Shown here: piece after piece, positions 16,064 through 23,956 of the stretch
Numbering within the stretch: position 1 is the stretch's first letter
Layout: each line of letters opens with the position of its first letter
Assembly: GCF_013391695.1 (NCBI RefSeq)
Contig: NZ_JACBGH010000002.1
Span: 62,001 to 126,000 of the forward strand
Reading direction: 5' to 3'
Source of the DNA: Thiomicrorhabdus cannonii
GTDB lineage: Bacteria; Pseudomonadota; Gammaproteobacteria; Thiomicrospirales; Thiomicrospiraceae
DNA length: 64,000 nt
Translations under genes and position numbers: made by a program
Notes under the pieces: model-generated
What the model was told of the DNA's origin: nothing
What the model saw: the letters and a program-made list of their open reading frames with translations, nothing else
Databases searched by the model: none

Positions 16064-16288
16064 TTATTGCTTTTTACTTGCTATGGAATCCACTTTCTGA
16101 CGAATATCATTCAGAACCAAGAAGGCTCCAAATATTACCGCACCGAAAATAGCCGCACCAATTAAACCACCGATTGCGCCAAAGAAACCTCCAGACTGCC
16201 AACCTGTAATAAAACCGCCTAAAAGAATTAGCCACAAGGCTACTTCTAAAAGAACCGAGTACAGGCTTACCACCAATTTTGACAACAT
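16064..16288 (-). CDS. Small two-helix membrane protein
   Basis: A 74-residue protein with two hydrophobic segments (about 7-27 and 34-59), the second glycine-rich (GGFFGAIGGLIGAAIFGAVIFGAF), and a short charged C-terminus (DIRQKVDSIASKKQ). The function is unknown. The glycine-rich pattern resembles small membrane proteins of toxin or stress type, but nothing proves this. AAGGAAAAAA precedes the ATG. It lies at the upstream edge of the cassette array next to a broken attC. Confidence 0.55.
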   Translation of the reverse strand: MLSKLVVSLYSVLLEVALWLILLGGFITGWQSGGFFGAIGGLIGAAIFGAVIFGAFLVLNDIRQKVDSIASKKQ

Positions 16289-16602
16289 ATTTTTTTCCTT
16301 TATTGATTATTCCCTCAATAATGACCAATTATGATTTATATAAGGGCGCTTTCACTATGAAATCCAAAACTGATTTACGCCCATGTATGTTGACCGCCCC
16401 TCCTTATTTCACTTGTTGTAAGGGGGTTGAATATCAACCATATAAGCTGACAAACAAGACTGGAAATCGCGCAATAAATATACGTCAAGAAAATCTTTTT
16501 AGCTAGAAAAAATACGTAGAAAACTGTAAGAAAGAATAAATCGTTTCCCCGTAAAAGCGATTCTTGTGACAAGATAACCGCTTTGTTAAACCATACGGTA
16601 CT
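16289..16602. other. Intergenic region without a recognisable gene
   Basis: About 310 AT-rich bases between the small membrane-protein gene and the repeat that bounds brnTA. One 75-codon plus-strand frame is present but has no ribosome site and no plausible protein character. I see no integrase, attI site or RNA gene. This is the side where an integron platform would be expected if one had existed. Confidence 0.5.
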
Positions 16603-16690
16603 TTCCGGTTCTTAAAAACCCAACAGGCCGGGTAGAAAGAGCTTCTACCCGGCCTGTTGAGAATTTTGGCGATGATTTTTAGCGGACGTA
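16603..16690. repeat. Direct-repeat copy 1 bounding brnTA, with an inverted DUS-like pair
   Basis: About 88 bases from TTCCGG to GATGATTTTTA match 17313-17400 with few differences, exactly 710 bases apart. Inside are two 12-mers facing each other (16622-16633 plus, 16647-16658 minus) forming a perfect hairpin with arms starting CAACAGGCCGGGTAGAA. Confidence 0.9.
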
Positions 16691-16718
16691 AAACTTCTGA
16701 CTACACCGTTTGCAAGCG

Positions 16719-16964
16719 TTAGCTGTGTTTTTCTGCAGAAAAATGAATACTTTCCAGCTTATCCGCCAGCCACACTTTAATAATAGACTGTCTTGTGACG
16801 CCTATACGACTAGCTTCACGGTCAAGAGAATCTAACATCCAAGCGGGGAAATCAACGTTAACGCGTTTTGTTTCTTGCATAGAACGCTTTGCTTTGGACA
16901 AATCCAAGTGCTCTAAAATATCGACGCCTTCATCAAACTTTTCATCAAATTCAGAAGTTTTCAT
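16719..16964 (-). CDS. brnA: BrnA-type antitoxin, ribbon-helix-helix (CopG-like)
   Basis: An 81-residue DNA-binding antitoxin. The C-terminal half (KRVNVDFPAWMLDSLDREASRIGVTRQSIIKVWLADKL) is a ribbon-helix-helix domain: the strand KRVNVDFP pairs in the dimer and the two helices follow. The N-terminal part should wrap the toxin. The start at 16964 (MKTSEFDEKF) is preferred; a second in-frame start five codons upstream is possible. It overlaps the toxin gene by 14 bases, so the two are translated together. It would repress its own operon. Confidence 0.85.
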   Translation of the reverse strand: MKTSEFDEKFDEGVDILEHLDLSKAKRSMQETKRVNVDFPAWMLDSLDREASRIGVTRQSIIKVWLADKLESIHFSAEKHS

Positions 16965-17217
16965 ATAACTCAACCTCATTTTTTCTCGCCCGCCTCACCG
17001 AGATAATACGGATATTTTTTTCTCGATACGTAATGACTGCAGACCAGTGTTTGCCATTATATTGAGCAATGATTAGGTGCCGCGGCTCATCGGTTGTTAT
17101 GGCAGGAATTTCAAGAAGATCAGAATCTTGCCACAGCATTTGTGCCTCTACAAAGTCAATGCCATGCTTTGCCAAATTAATATCACTTTTATTTTGATCG
17201 AATTCAAAGGTCTGCAT
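16951..17217 (-). CDS. brnT: BrnT-type ribonuclease toxin
   Basis: An 88-residue toxin of the BrnT family. The hallmark start FEFDQNKSDINLAKHGIDFVEAQMLW is followed by RHLIIAQYNGKHWSAVITYREKNIRIISVRRARKNEVELYE, the RelE-like beta-sheet with the conserved Arg pair near the C-terminus. BrnT cleaves RNA and slows growth when not bound by BrnA. The gene precedes its antitoxin, the usual order for brnTA. The locus is enclosed by two ~88-bp direct repeats. A TTGCAA/TATTTT pair lies just upstream, but the spacing to the ATG is very short. Confidence 0.88.
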   Translation of the reverse strand: MQTFEFDQNKSDINLAKHGIDFVEAQMLWQDSDLLEIPAITTDEPRHLIIAQYNGKHWSAVITYREKNIRIISVRRARKNEVELYENF

Positions 17218-17312
17218 GAGTAAAAAATATATCTTTTCTGAATATTTTGCAACTATTTGAATCGCGAGTTCGCAGAATGATAAGACAGCATCACATCTTG
17301 AAAACCTGAGTT

Positions 17313-17400
17313 TTCCGGCGTGTAAAAACCCAACAGGCCGGGTAGAAATGCTTTCTACCCGGCCTGTTGAGAATTTTGGCGATGATTTTTAACGAACGAA
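17313..17400. repeat. Direct-repeat copy 2 bounding brnTA, with an inverted DUS-like pair
   Basis: The partner of the repeat at 16603-16690. It begins directly after the slyD stop codon, so it is probably the original slyD terminator. The 12-mers lie at 17332-17343 (plus) and 17357-17368 (minus); the loop differs slightly from copy 1. Confidence 0.9.
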
Positions 17401-17826
17401 TTAATCGACCGAAATCACTTCCACTTTGTAGTCCAGCGTTTGACCGGCCAACGGGTGGTTGCCGTCCAGATAGACTTTGTCTTCGGTCACTTCGATAATG
17501 CGGAAGGCGACAATGGTGCCGTCCGGATCTTCGGTTTCTACGGTTGAACCGACTTCTATTTCCACGTCGTCTTCAAAGTTTTCCGGCCCAGCGAACACGA
17601 TTAAATCGTCCATCACTTCGCCGTAGGCTTTTTCTGGCGACAACGTTACTTTGGCTTCAAAGCCGGCTTCTTCGCCTTCCATCAGCTCTTCCAAGCCAGG
17701 AATGATTTCGCCTTCGCCCTGAATGTAAATCACCGGCTCACTGCCGAAAGTGGAATCGATCAACTCGCCTGATTCGTCACGCAATTCGTAATGAAAGGCG
17801 ACGCGACTGCCCTTTTTAATTTTCAT
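17401..17826 (-). CDS. slyD: FKBP-type peptidyl-prolyl isomerase, SlyD type without His tail
   Basis: A 141-residue prolyl isomerase and chaperone of the cytoplasm. The FKBP half-domains flank the insert-in-flap domain: FHYELRDESGELIDSTF..IIPGLEELMEGEEAG, then the insert PEKAYGEVMDDLIVFAGPENF.., then VYLDGNHPLAGQTLDYKVEVISVD, whose NHPLAGQ is the family signature. It ends straight after this motif, so the metal-binding His/Cys tail of E. coli SlyD is absent. The ATG at 17826 is chosen for homology; an upstream start adds 13 unrelated residues. It is divergent from dnaQ. Confidence 0.9.
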   Translation of the reverse strand: MKIKKGSRVAFHYELRDESGELIDSTFGSEPVIYIQGEGEIIPGLEELMEGEEAGFEAKVTLSPEKAYGEVMDDLIVFAGPENFEDDVEIEVGSTVETEDPDGTIVAFRIIEVTEDKVYLDGNHPLAGQTLDYKVEVISVD

Positions 17827-17903
17827 AAACACCCTTTTCGCTGAAATCTTTCTTAAATTTTGCATTAAAATAACCCGGTCATTTTACCGTAAAGAGAGTT
17901 CAA

Positions 17904-18602
17904 ATGCGCCAGATTATATTGGATACCGAGACCACCGGGGTTGACCCGCAAAACGGCGACCGCATCATTGAAATCGGTGCGGTGGAGCTGATTAAACGCC
18001 GCCTGACGCACCACAATTATCACCAATATATTCAGCCCGAGCGCGAAGTGCCTGCCGATGCGATTGCGGTTCACGGCATCACCAATGAGTTTTTGGTGGA
18101 CAAACCCCTCTTTGCCGATGTGGTTGAAGCCTTCATGGCGTATGTTAGCGGCGCTGAACTGATTATCCATAACGCGCCGTTTGACGTGGGTTTCATCAAT
18201 ATGGAACTGGCGCGCCTCAAGCACAACCGCTGGGGCAAAATCGAAGACCACTGCACCATCACCGACACCTTGAAAATGGCGCGCAAAACCTACCCCGGCC
18301 AGCGCAACTCGCTGGACGCGCTGTGCAAACGCCTGATGGTGGACAACTCCAACCGTACGCTACACAGCGCTTTGATCGACTCGGAAATCCTTGCCGACGT
18401 TTACCTGGCGATGACTGGCGGGCAGACCAAACTAATACTAAGTGGCGACGAAGCCGCCAACGAGCTGCAAACCGGCCAACAAAAAATCAGCCGAGACCGT
18501 TTGCCGTTGAAGGTGCTCTACGCAACGGATGGCGAACTCACGCGTCACCAAAGCAAACTCGAAGAAATCAGCAAAAAGTCGGGCCAGACCATCAGCTGGT
18601 AA
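17904..18602 (+). CDS. dnaQ: DNA polymerase III epsilon subunit (proofreading 3'-5' exonuclease)
   Basis: A 232-residue DEDDh exonuclease. Exo I is DTETTG at residues 7-12, with EIGAVEL following. Exo II is in LIIHNAPFDVGF, and Exo III in LHSALIDSEILADVYL with the catalytic His and Asp. The C-terminal tail that contacts the polymerase alpha subunit is present and ends near SGQTISW. The length is normal. In many gammaproteobacteria dnaQ lies next to rnhA; here a diguanylate cyclase gene separates them. Confidence 0.95.
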   Translation: MRQIILDTETTGVDPQNGDRIIEIGAVELIKRRLTHHNYHQYIQPEREVPADAIAVHGITNEFLVDKPLFADVVEAFMAYVSGAELIIHNAPFDVGFINMELARLKHNRWGKIEDHCTITDTLKMARKTYPGQRNSLDALCKRLMVDNSNRTLHSALIDSEILADVYLAMTGGQTKLILSGDEAANELQTGQQKISRDRLPLKVLYATDGELTRHQSKLEEISKKSGQTISW

Positions 18603-18721
18603 GCTCAAAAAACTTATCGCTCCATCAAAAAACAAATCGGAATTAAGTAATTATCAGTATTCTTAAAGCACAACAACCTAATCTAAACTGAACTCACATC
18701 ACTCTATGGAGTCAAGCCAGC

Positions 18722-19894
18722 TTGAAACCGCTCACCCGCCCTCACCTGCTTGCTTTTCTGTTTGGCGCGCTACTCCTCTCAACGGTTGCCGCGCTGCAGT
18801 TTTGGCTGGTTCTGGGAGTCTTTAAACCTAGCGGATTCATTATCCCCTCCTTAATCGGCGGGTTCACGGGCTTAATTTCATACCACCTGTTTCATAAAAA
18901 TAAAATCTATCAAAAGCATCTGGAAGAGAAAAACCAGCGCCTCGAACTGGTGTTGCAAGCCACCGGTCTGGGTTTTTGGGATTGGTATCCCAAGACCAAT
19001 CAGGTGGTCTACGATGCCCGCTGGGCAGAGATGCTGGGCTATCAACCGGATGAAATCGAGCAATCGCTGCATACATGGGAAAGCCGGGTGCATCCGGACG
19101 ATCTGCAACAATGCTATCAGGACATACAGACACACATAGAGGGTAAAACCGAGTTTTACAGCAATATTCACCGCATGCTGCATAAGGATGGCCACTGGAT
19201 TTACATCCTCGACCGCGGAAAAGTCGTGGAGCGCGATGCACAAGGCGAGCCGATCCGTTTCAGCGGCACCCACAGCGACATCACCGCATTGAAGCGCATC
19301 GAATCCGAACTGCAAACCAAAACCGAGAACCTGGAACACGTCAATCGACAACTCAAACAGCTCTCGGTGACCGACGGCCTGACAAGACTGCACAACCGCC
19401 GCGCTTTTGAACAGCGTATGCAGGAAGAGTGGCAGCGCTGGAAACGCACCTCGACACCTTTCAGTGTGCTAATGATCGACATCGACTTTTTCAAAAACTA
19501 CAACGACGGTTACGGTCATCTCGCCGGCGACGAATGTTTGAAGAAAATCGCGCGACAACTCCAAAAAGCCGCGCGCCGCCAAAATGACTATGCCGCACGC
19601 TACGGCGGCGAAGAGTTTGTGATCATTTTGCCGGACGATACGCTCGATAAGGCTTATGAGGTTGCCGAATCCATCCGTACGGCAATTGAGAACCTGCAGA
19701 TTCCGCACGCCTATTCGGAAATCAGCAAGGTGGTGACGATTTCCATCGGAGTCGCCCAGTCCGAATTCTCTACCGACGAACACTACCAGACGCTGATCTC
19801 GGCGGCAGACAAGGCACTCTACCTCGCCAAATCGCAAGGCCGCAACCGCTGCGAAAAATACCCTCTGTTTGAAAGCATGGATGCAACGCAGTGA
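18722..19894 (+). CDS. Membrane-bound PAS-GGDEF diguanylate cyclase
   Basis: A 390-residue enzyme making cyclic di-GMP at the inner membrane. Two membrane helices span about 8-30 and 38-56. A PAS domain with a PAC end follows (LELVLQATGLGFWDWYPKTNQ to FSGTHSDITALKRIE), then a short coiled linker and a GGDEF domain. The active site is GGEEF, metal ligands are in DIDFFKNYNDGYGHLAGD, and the inhibitory site RxxD (RQND) lies five residues before GGEEF, so product inhibition is likely. The start is a TTG at 18722 with GGAG ten bases upstream. It sits between dnaQ and rnhA and looks like a later insertion into that pair. Confidence 0.9.
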   Translation: MKPLTRPHLLAFLFGALLLSTVAALQFWLVLGVFKPSGFIIPSLIGGFTGLISYHLFHKNKIYQKHLEEKNQRLELVLQATGLGFWDWYPKTNQVVYDARWAEMLGYQPDEIEQSLHTWESRVHPDDLQQCYQDIQTHIEGKTEFYSNIHRMLHKDGHWIYILDRGKVVERDAQGEPIRFSGTHSDITALKRIESELQTKTENLEHVNRQLKQLSVTDGLTRLHNRRAFEQRMQEEWQRWKRTSTPFSVLMIDIDFFKNYNDGYGHLAGDECLKKIARQLQKAARRQNDYAARYGGEEFVIILPDDTLDKAYEVAESIRTAIENLQIPHAYSEISKVVTISIGVAQSEFSTDEHYQTLISAADKALYLAKSQGRNRCEKYPLFESMDATQ

Positions 19895-19929
19895 CTTGCG
19901 CGCCTTAACTACCTAATCTACTACCTAAT

Positions 19930-20376
19930 CTACTTGCCCAGCAACTCATCAATTGCTTGATTGGCCAAGGTGTCGACGCGTTCATTCTCCGGATGGCCCG
20001 AATGCCCCTTCACCCAGTGCCACTCCACGTCATGTTGAGCAATCGCCGCATCCAGGCGCTGCCACAGCTCCTGGTTCTTAACCGGCTGATTGGCAGCCGT
20101 TTTCCAGCCCTTCTTCTTCCAACCGGCCATCCATTGGGTAATGCCGTTTTTGACATATTGCGAATCGGTGGTGATTTTGACTTTGCACGGGCGCTTGAGC
20201 GCCTCAAACGCCTGAATGGCCGCCATCAATTCCATTTGATTATTGGTGGTATGCGCTTCGGCTCCCTTCAACTCTTTAATATGTCCGTTATAACGCAACA
20301 AGGCTCCCCAGCCGCCCGGCCCGGGGTTACCGCGGCACCCGCCATCGGTAAAAATTTCGATTTTCTGCAATGTCAT
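19930..20376 (-). CDS. rnhA: Ribonuclease HI
   Basis: A 148-residue enzyme that cuts the RNA strand of RNA-DNA hybrids. Catalytic residues are visible: Asp in [16 protein letters not shown], Glu in [16 protein letters not shown], Asp in [12 protein letters not shown], and the final Asp in [11 protein letters not shown]. The basic handle [20 protein letters not shown] is present. The length is typical. Upstream on the same strand is the methyltransferase gene of the usual rnhA neighbourhood. Confidence 0.96.
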   Translation of the reverse strand: MTLQKIEIFTDGGCRGNPGPGGWGALLRYNGHIKELKGAEAHTTNNQMELMAAIQAFEALKRPCKVKITTDSQYVKNGITQWMAGWKKKGWKTAANQPVKNQELWQRLDAAIAQHDVEWHWVKGHSGHPENERVDTLANQAIDELLGK

Positions 20377-20405
20377 CTTCCTTTCGGCATTCTTTTTTTG
20401 GATTG

Positions 20406-21227
20406 TTACCGCTTCATGCCCTGTTTAAACGTTCTCGAACTGCCGCGCGCCGCAACTTGCAAGGGACGCCGCACCGGCCACGCAAAGCGCCGTTTGGCCA
20501 GACCCACCAGACGCGGCGCATCCACCCGCTTGCGGGCCACCACGCAATAGACATTACCAAACTGCCATCCCAAACCGTTCAACAGGTTTTCAACTTTTTC
20601 AAGCAGACGCCAGCCAAGCAACGAATCGCTCGAAGTCGTCCCCTCATAACAGGAGATGGTGCTAAAGCGCACCTGTTCGACCTCGTAGCCGAGCACCTCC
20701 AACCATTCGCCAAGCTGCGCCCCGCTCACCAGATGCGCCTCACGCAAAGGCCGGTTGTGCTTTTTCAAGCGGTTTTTGAGGACACCGCAGGCCAACGGAT
20801 TGAATCCGGTAATCACCAGATGCCCTTCCGGCTCCAGCAAGGCATCCACCTGACGCAACAGGTAATGCGGGTCGGTCACGGTTTCCAGGGTGTGCGGCAG
20901 CACCATCACATCCACCGACTCTTTGGCCAGCGGCAAATAGTCCAAGTCGGCCCGTATGCGATGCACCTGACTTTGTGATGGAGTTTGCGACCCTTCCGAC
21001 GCCGAAATCGGCGCGCTGCGATCAAAGTTTTCATCCAGCAGTAATTTATGCGAAACCCGGCTGGCTTCAAGCCAGCTATCCGTTGAGGTCTGTCCCAGCT
21101 GCACCAGAAAATAGCCGAACAAGGTATTCAGCGCCTGCTGCAACAAAGGGCGTTCCTGCTCCCAAAACAGCCTGCCTTGCTGAGTGTCGTACCACTGTTT
21201 CAAAAAGCGCTGGAATCCTTGATTCAC
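20406..21227 (-). CDS. Class I SAM-dependent methyltransferase (YafS-like)
   Basis: A 273-residue methyltransferase. Its position between rnhA and divergent gloB matches E. coli yafS. The SAM-fold strands are visible as [28 protein letters not shown] and [25 protein letters not shown], in which the acidic loop and GHLVITGFN correspond to motifs of ubiquinone-type methyltransferases. The canonical glycine-rich motif I is weak, so the substrate and even activity are unclear. The C-terminus is basic ([26 protein letters not shown]), which could suit a nucleic-acid or membrane surface. Confidence 0.8.
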   Translation of the reverse strand: MNQGFQRFLKQWYDTQQGRLFWEQERPLLQQALNTLFGYFLVQLGQTSTDSWLEASRVSHKLLLDENFDRSAPISASEGSQTPSQSQVHRIRADLDYLPLAKESVDVMVLPHTLETVTDPHYLLRQVDALLEPEGHLVITGFNPLACGVLKNRLKKHNRPLREAHLVSGAQLGEWLEVLGYEVEQVRFSTISCYEGTTSSDSLLGWRLLEKVENLLNGLGWQFGNVYCVVARKRVDAPRLVGLAKRRFAWPVRRPLQVAARGSSRTFKQGMKR

Positions 21228-21323
21228 TCAAACCTCCACGGATTTTTGCCCCTATTGAGACGCCAATTTTGTTAGAATACTGGGCATTATAACAACTCCA
21301 ACAAGAATTACAGAAAAGCGCAT

Positions 21324-22136
21324 ATGAAGATCACCGGACTTCCCGCACTGGTTGGCAGCTACGACAACTACATTTGGGTGCTGTATCAAAATCAACAGGC
21401 CTGGGTGGTTGACCCGGGGGAATCCGAACAGGTTCTGGCCTTTCTTCAACAACAGGGTTTGCAGCTTCAAGGCGTGCTTGTCACCCATTTTCACCATGAC
21501 CACGTCAACGGCATCGGCGCGCTTAAAGCCGCCTATCCGCACGCCACGGTCTATGGCCCGGAACTCACCCCCAATCCGCTGATCGAAATCCGCGTAAAAG
21601 AAGGCGACCGCGTCGCGCTGACGGATGATTTTGCGCTGAACGTACTGTTTACCCCCGGCCATACCGAAGACCACGTCAGTTACTACAACGATACCGTGCT
21701 GTTTTGCGGCGACACGCTGTTCAGCGGCGGCTGCGGGCGCAAATTCACCGGCACTTTTGCCCAGTTTGCCGACTCGATTCTGAAACTGCGCGCCCTGCCC
21801 GACCAACTCGGCTTTTACAGCGCGCATGAATACACCCTGAGCAACCTTAAATTCGCCTATCTGGTAGAACCCGGCAACGCCGCCTTGCGTCAACGCATTC
21901 TGGAGAGCCGTATTCTCTATCCCGAACCGCTTGAAGGGCCGCAATCGACCCTGGGATTGGAAAAAGCCACCAACCCGTTTTTGCGTTTCGACACCCCGCA
22001 GATCAAGGCGCAGCTGCTGCAACGCGGCGCACAGGATACGACGGAGAGTTTGTTTAAAACGCTGCGTGAATGGAAAGACGACCTTGACCAATCCGGCGCG
22101 CTGGATCACGTGAATCTACAGGAGGAAGTACAGTGA
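21324..22136 (+). CDS. gloB: Hydroxyacylglutathione hydrolase (glyoxalase II)
   Basis: A 270-residue metallo-beta-lactamase-fold enzyme that hydrolyses S-lactoylglutathione in methylglyoxal detoxification. Metal ligands are in VTHFHHDHVNG (HxHxDH), TPGHTEDH, LFCGDTLFSGGCGR and YSAHEYTLSNL. The C-terminal domain contains NPFLRF, the glutathione-binding signature of GloB, which separates it from the persulfide dioxygenase at 10695. It is coupled to mltD by a four-base GTGA overlap. Confidence 0.95.
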   Translation: MKITGLPALVGSYDNYIWVLYQNQQAWVVDPGESEQVLAFLQQQGLQLQGVLVTHFHHDHVNGIGALKAAYPHATVYGPELTPNPLIEIRVKEGDRVALTDDFALNVLFTPGHTEDHVSYYNDTVLFCGDTLFSGGCGRKFTGTFAQFADSILKLRALPDQLGFYSAHEYTLSNLKFAYLVEPGNAALRQRILESRILYPEPLEGPQSTLGLEKATNPFLRFDTPQIKAQLLQRGAQDTTESLFKTLREWKDDLDQSGALDHVNLQEEVQ

Positions 22137-23956
22137 AGCAGCCCGTTGATTTTCGCCTTAGCCTGCTTAGCCTCGCACTTGCCAGCGGCTTAAGCGGCTT
22201 GACCGGCTGTAGCCAACTGAATCCGCCGCAACCCGCCGGCGACGCCCCCAAACTTGTGCTGGTACACACTGCACCAGCGCTGGCCGAGGCCCCTCTTTCT
22301 CCGGCAAAACAATCCACTGAGAAGCCGCATCCTGCCGTCAGCGTTACCGAACCGACCGATCTGGCCAAAGCCACCCAACTGATTGTCGAACAGCACGACA
22401 ATCTGTGGGACGAGATCGCCGCGCAACTCACCTTGGGCGACGAGCATCTGGATGCCTTCGAAAACTATCAGAATTTTTACCTGCGCAATCCCAAACACCT
22501 GGCCCGCGTTTCCGACCGTGCCAAACCGTATCTGCACTATATCGTGCAGCAGGTCAAAAAGCGCAATATGCCGCTGGAAATTGCGCTGCTTCCGGTGATC
22601 GAAAGCGGCTTTCAGGCACAGGCGCGCTCCCACCAGAGCGCCGTGGGATTATGGCAGTTCATTCCGGAAACCGCCCATCTGTATGGTTTGCAGAGAAACT
22701 GGTGGTTTGACGGCCGGCAGGACGTCATTCAAAGCACCAACGCCGCGCTGGACTATCTGCAAAAACTCTATGAACTGAACGACAACGACTGGCTTTTGGC
22801 GCTGGCCTCCTATAATGGCGGCATCGGCAATGTCTGGAAAGCGGTCAAAAAATTCCGCCAGAAAACTCAACAGGCCGGGTCCGAGAAGGCCGATTTCTGG
22901 CAGATTCGCCACTACCTGCCCAAAGAAACCCAGCATTACGTGCCGCAACTGCTGGCGGTGGCGCATATTGTCAAAAATCGGCAGGCTCTCAACATAGAGC
23001 TCGAACCGATCGACAACCGCCCGTTTTTCGATGTCGTCACCCTCGACAAACAGATTGACCTGGGCATGGTCGCCTTGCTTTCCGATACACCGCAAGACCT
23101 GCTGGCGATGCTAAACCCCGGCTATCTGCAGGCGGTGACCCCGCCGAACGGGCCTTACCATATTGTTCTGCCGCTGGAAAACCAGGCGCAGTTTGCCGAG
23201 CAGTTGCAAAAAGACGCCTCGCTGTTCGAGATCCAGTGGACCGAGCACAAAATCAAAGCGGGCGACACCTTGAGCGAAATCGCCGCGCGTTATAAAACCA
23301 CCAGCAAAGCGATTCAAAAACTCAATAACATGAAAAACAATCGCCTAAGAGTCGGCAAAACCCTGCTGATTCCGGTTCCGCAGCATTATGCGCAGGCACT
23401 CGCCTCGCAACCTAAAAAGGCGTCATCGTACAAAGGTCCTAAGTTTTACCATAAGGTCAAAAGCGGCGAATCCTTGTGGACCATCGCACGCTACTACAAC
23501 ATCGACACCAAGACCTTGTGCAACTGGAACAATATCGGCGTGCGCACGCCCTTGAGCATCGGCCAGCAACTGGAAATCCGTTCCAATCAGTACGGTTATC
23601 AAACCCACTACACCCTCAAACCCGGCGACAGTTTGTGGACCGTGGCGCAGAAATTCAATGTCTCCACACAGGAAATCGCCAACTGGAACGGCCTCAAATC
23701 GAACGCCGTGCTGCAACCCGGTCAGCGCCTGACGCTCTGGCAACCTAAAAAAGCGGCTAGAACCGCTGTGGCCGCCAAAGCCGATAAATCGAACAAGTTC
23801 AAACAATACGTGGTCAAGTCGGGCGATAGTCTGTGGGATATCGCCAAGGCCAATAAAGTGACCACCCAGCAACTGCTTGTGCACAATCAACTCAACGAAA
23901 AAACCTATCTCAAACCCGGACAGGTATTGAAGATTCCGTATGACAATGAAACCTGA
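22133..23956 (+). CDS. mltD: Membrane-bound lytic murein transglycosylase D with four LysM domains
   Basis: A 607-residue lipoprotein that cleaves peptidoglycan glycan strands. The lipobox is LTGC with Cys26. The lysozyme-like domain follows, with the catalytic Glu in PVIESGF, then SAVGLWQFIPETA and LASYNGG. Four LysM repeats complete it, starting at HKIKAGDTLSEIA, HKVKSGESLWTIA, HYTLKPGDSLWTVA and YVVKSGDSLWDIA. The GTG start has AGGAGG seven bases upstream. An in-frame copy of the window's 12-mer at 22869-22880 encodes TQQAGS, between the catalytic domain motifs. Confidence 0.95.
   Translation: MKQPVDFRLSLLSLALASGLSGLTGCSQLNPPQPAGDAPKLVLVHTAPALAEAPLSPAKQSTEKPHPAVSVTEPTDLAKATQLIVEQHDNLWDEIAAQLTLGDEHLDAFENYQNFYLRNPKHLARVSDRAKPYLHYIVQQVKKRNMPLEIALLPVIESGFQAQARSHQSAVGLWQFIPETAHLYGLQRNWWFDGRQDVIQSTNAALDYLQKLYELNDNDWLLALASYNGGIGNVWKAVKKFRQKTQQAGSEKADFWQIRHYLPKETQHYVPQLLAVAHIVKNRQALNIELEPIDNRPFFDVVTLDKQIDLGMVALLSDTPQDLLAMLNPGYLQAVTPPNGPYHIVLPLENQAQFAEQLQKDASLFEIQWTEHKIKAGDTLSEIAARYKTTSKAIQKLNNMKNNRLRVGKTLLIPVPQHYAQALASQPKKASSYKGPKFYHKVKSGESLWTIARYYNIDTKTLCNWNNIGVRTPLSIGQQLEIRSNQYGYQTHYTLKPGDSLWTVAQKFNVSTQEIANWNGLKSNAVLQPGQRLTLWQPKKAARTAVAAKADKSNKFKQYVVKSGDSLWDIAKANKVTTQQLLVHNQLNEKTYLKPGQVLKIPYDNET
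22869..22880 (+). repeat. DUS-like 12-mer inside mltD
   Basis: An exact copy preceded by GAAAACTC, in the coding sense of mltD. Confidence 0.85.

Noticed and set aside
16279-16506. A 75-codon plus-strand frame in the gap upstream of the cassette array
   Set aside because: No ribosome site, no domain character, and it overlaps the start of the small membrane-protein gene on the other strand.
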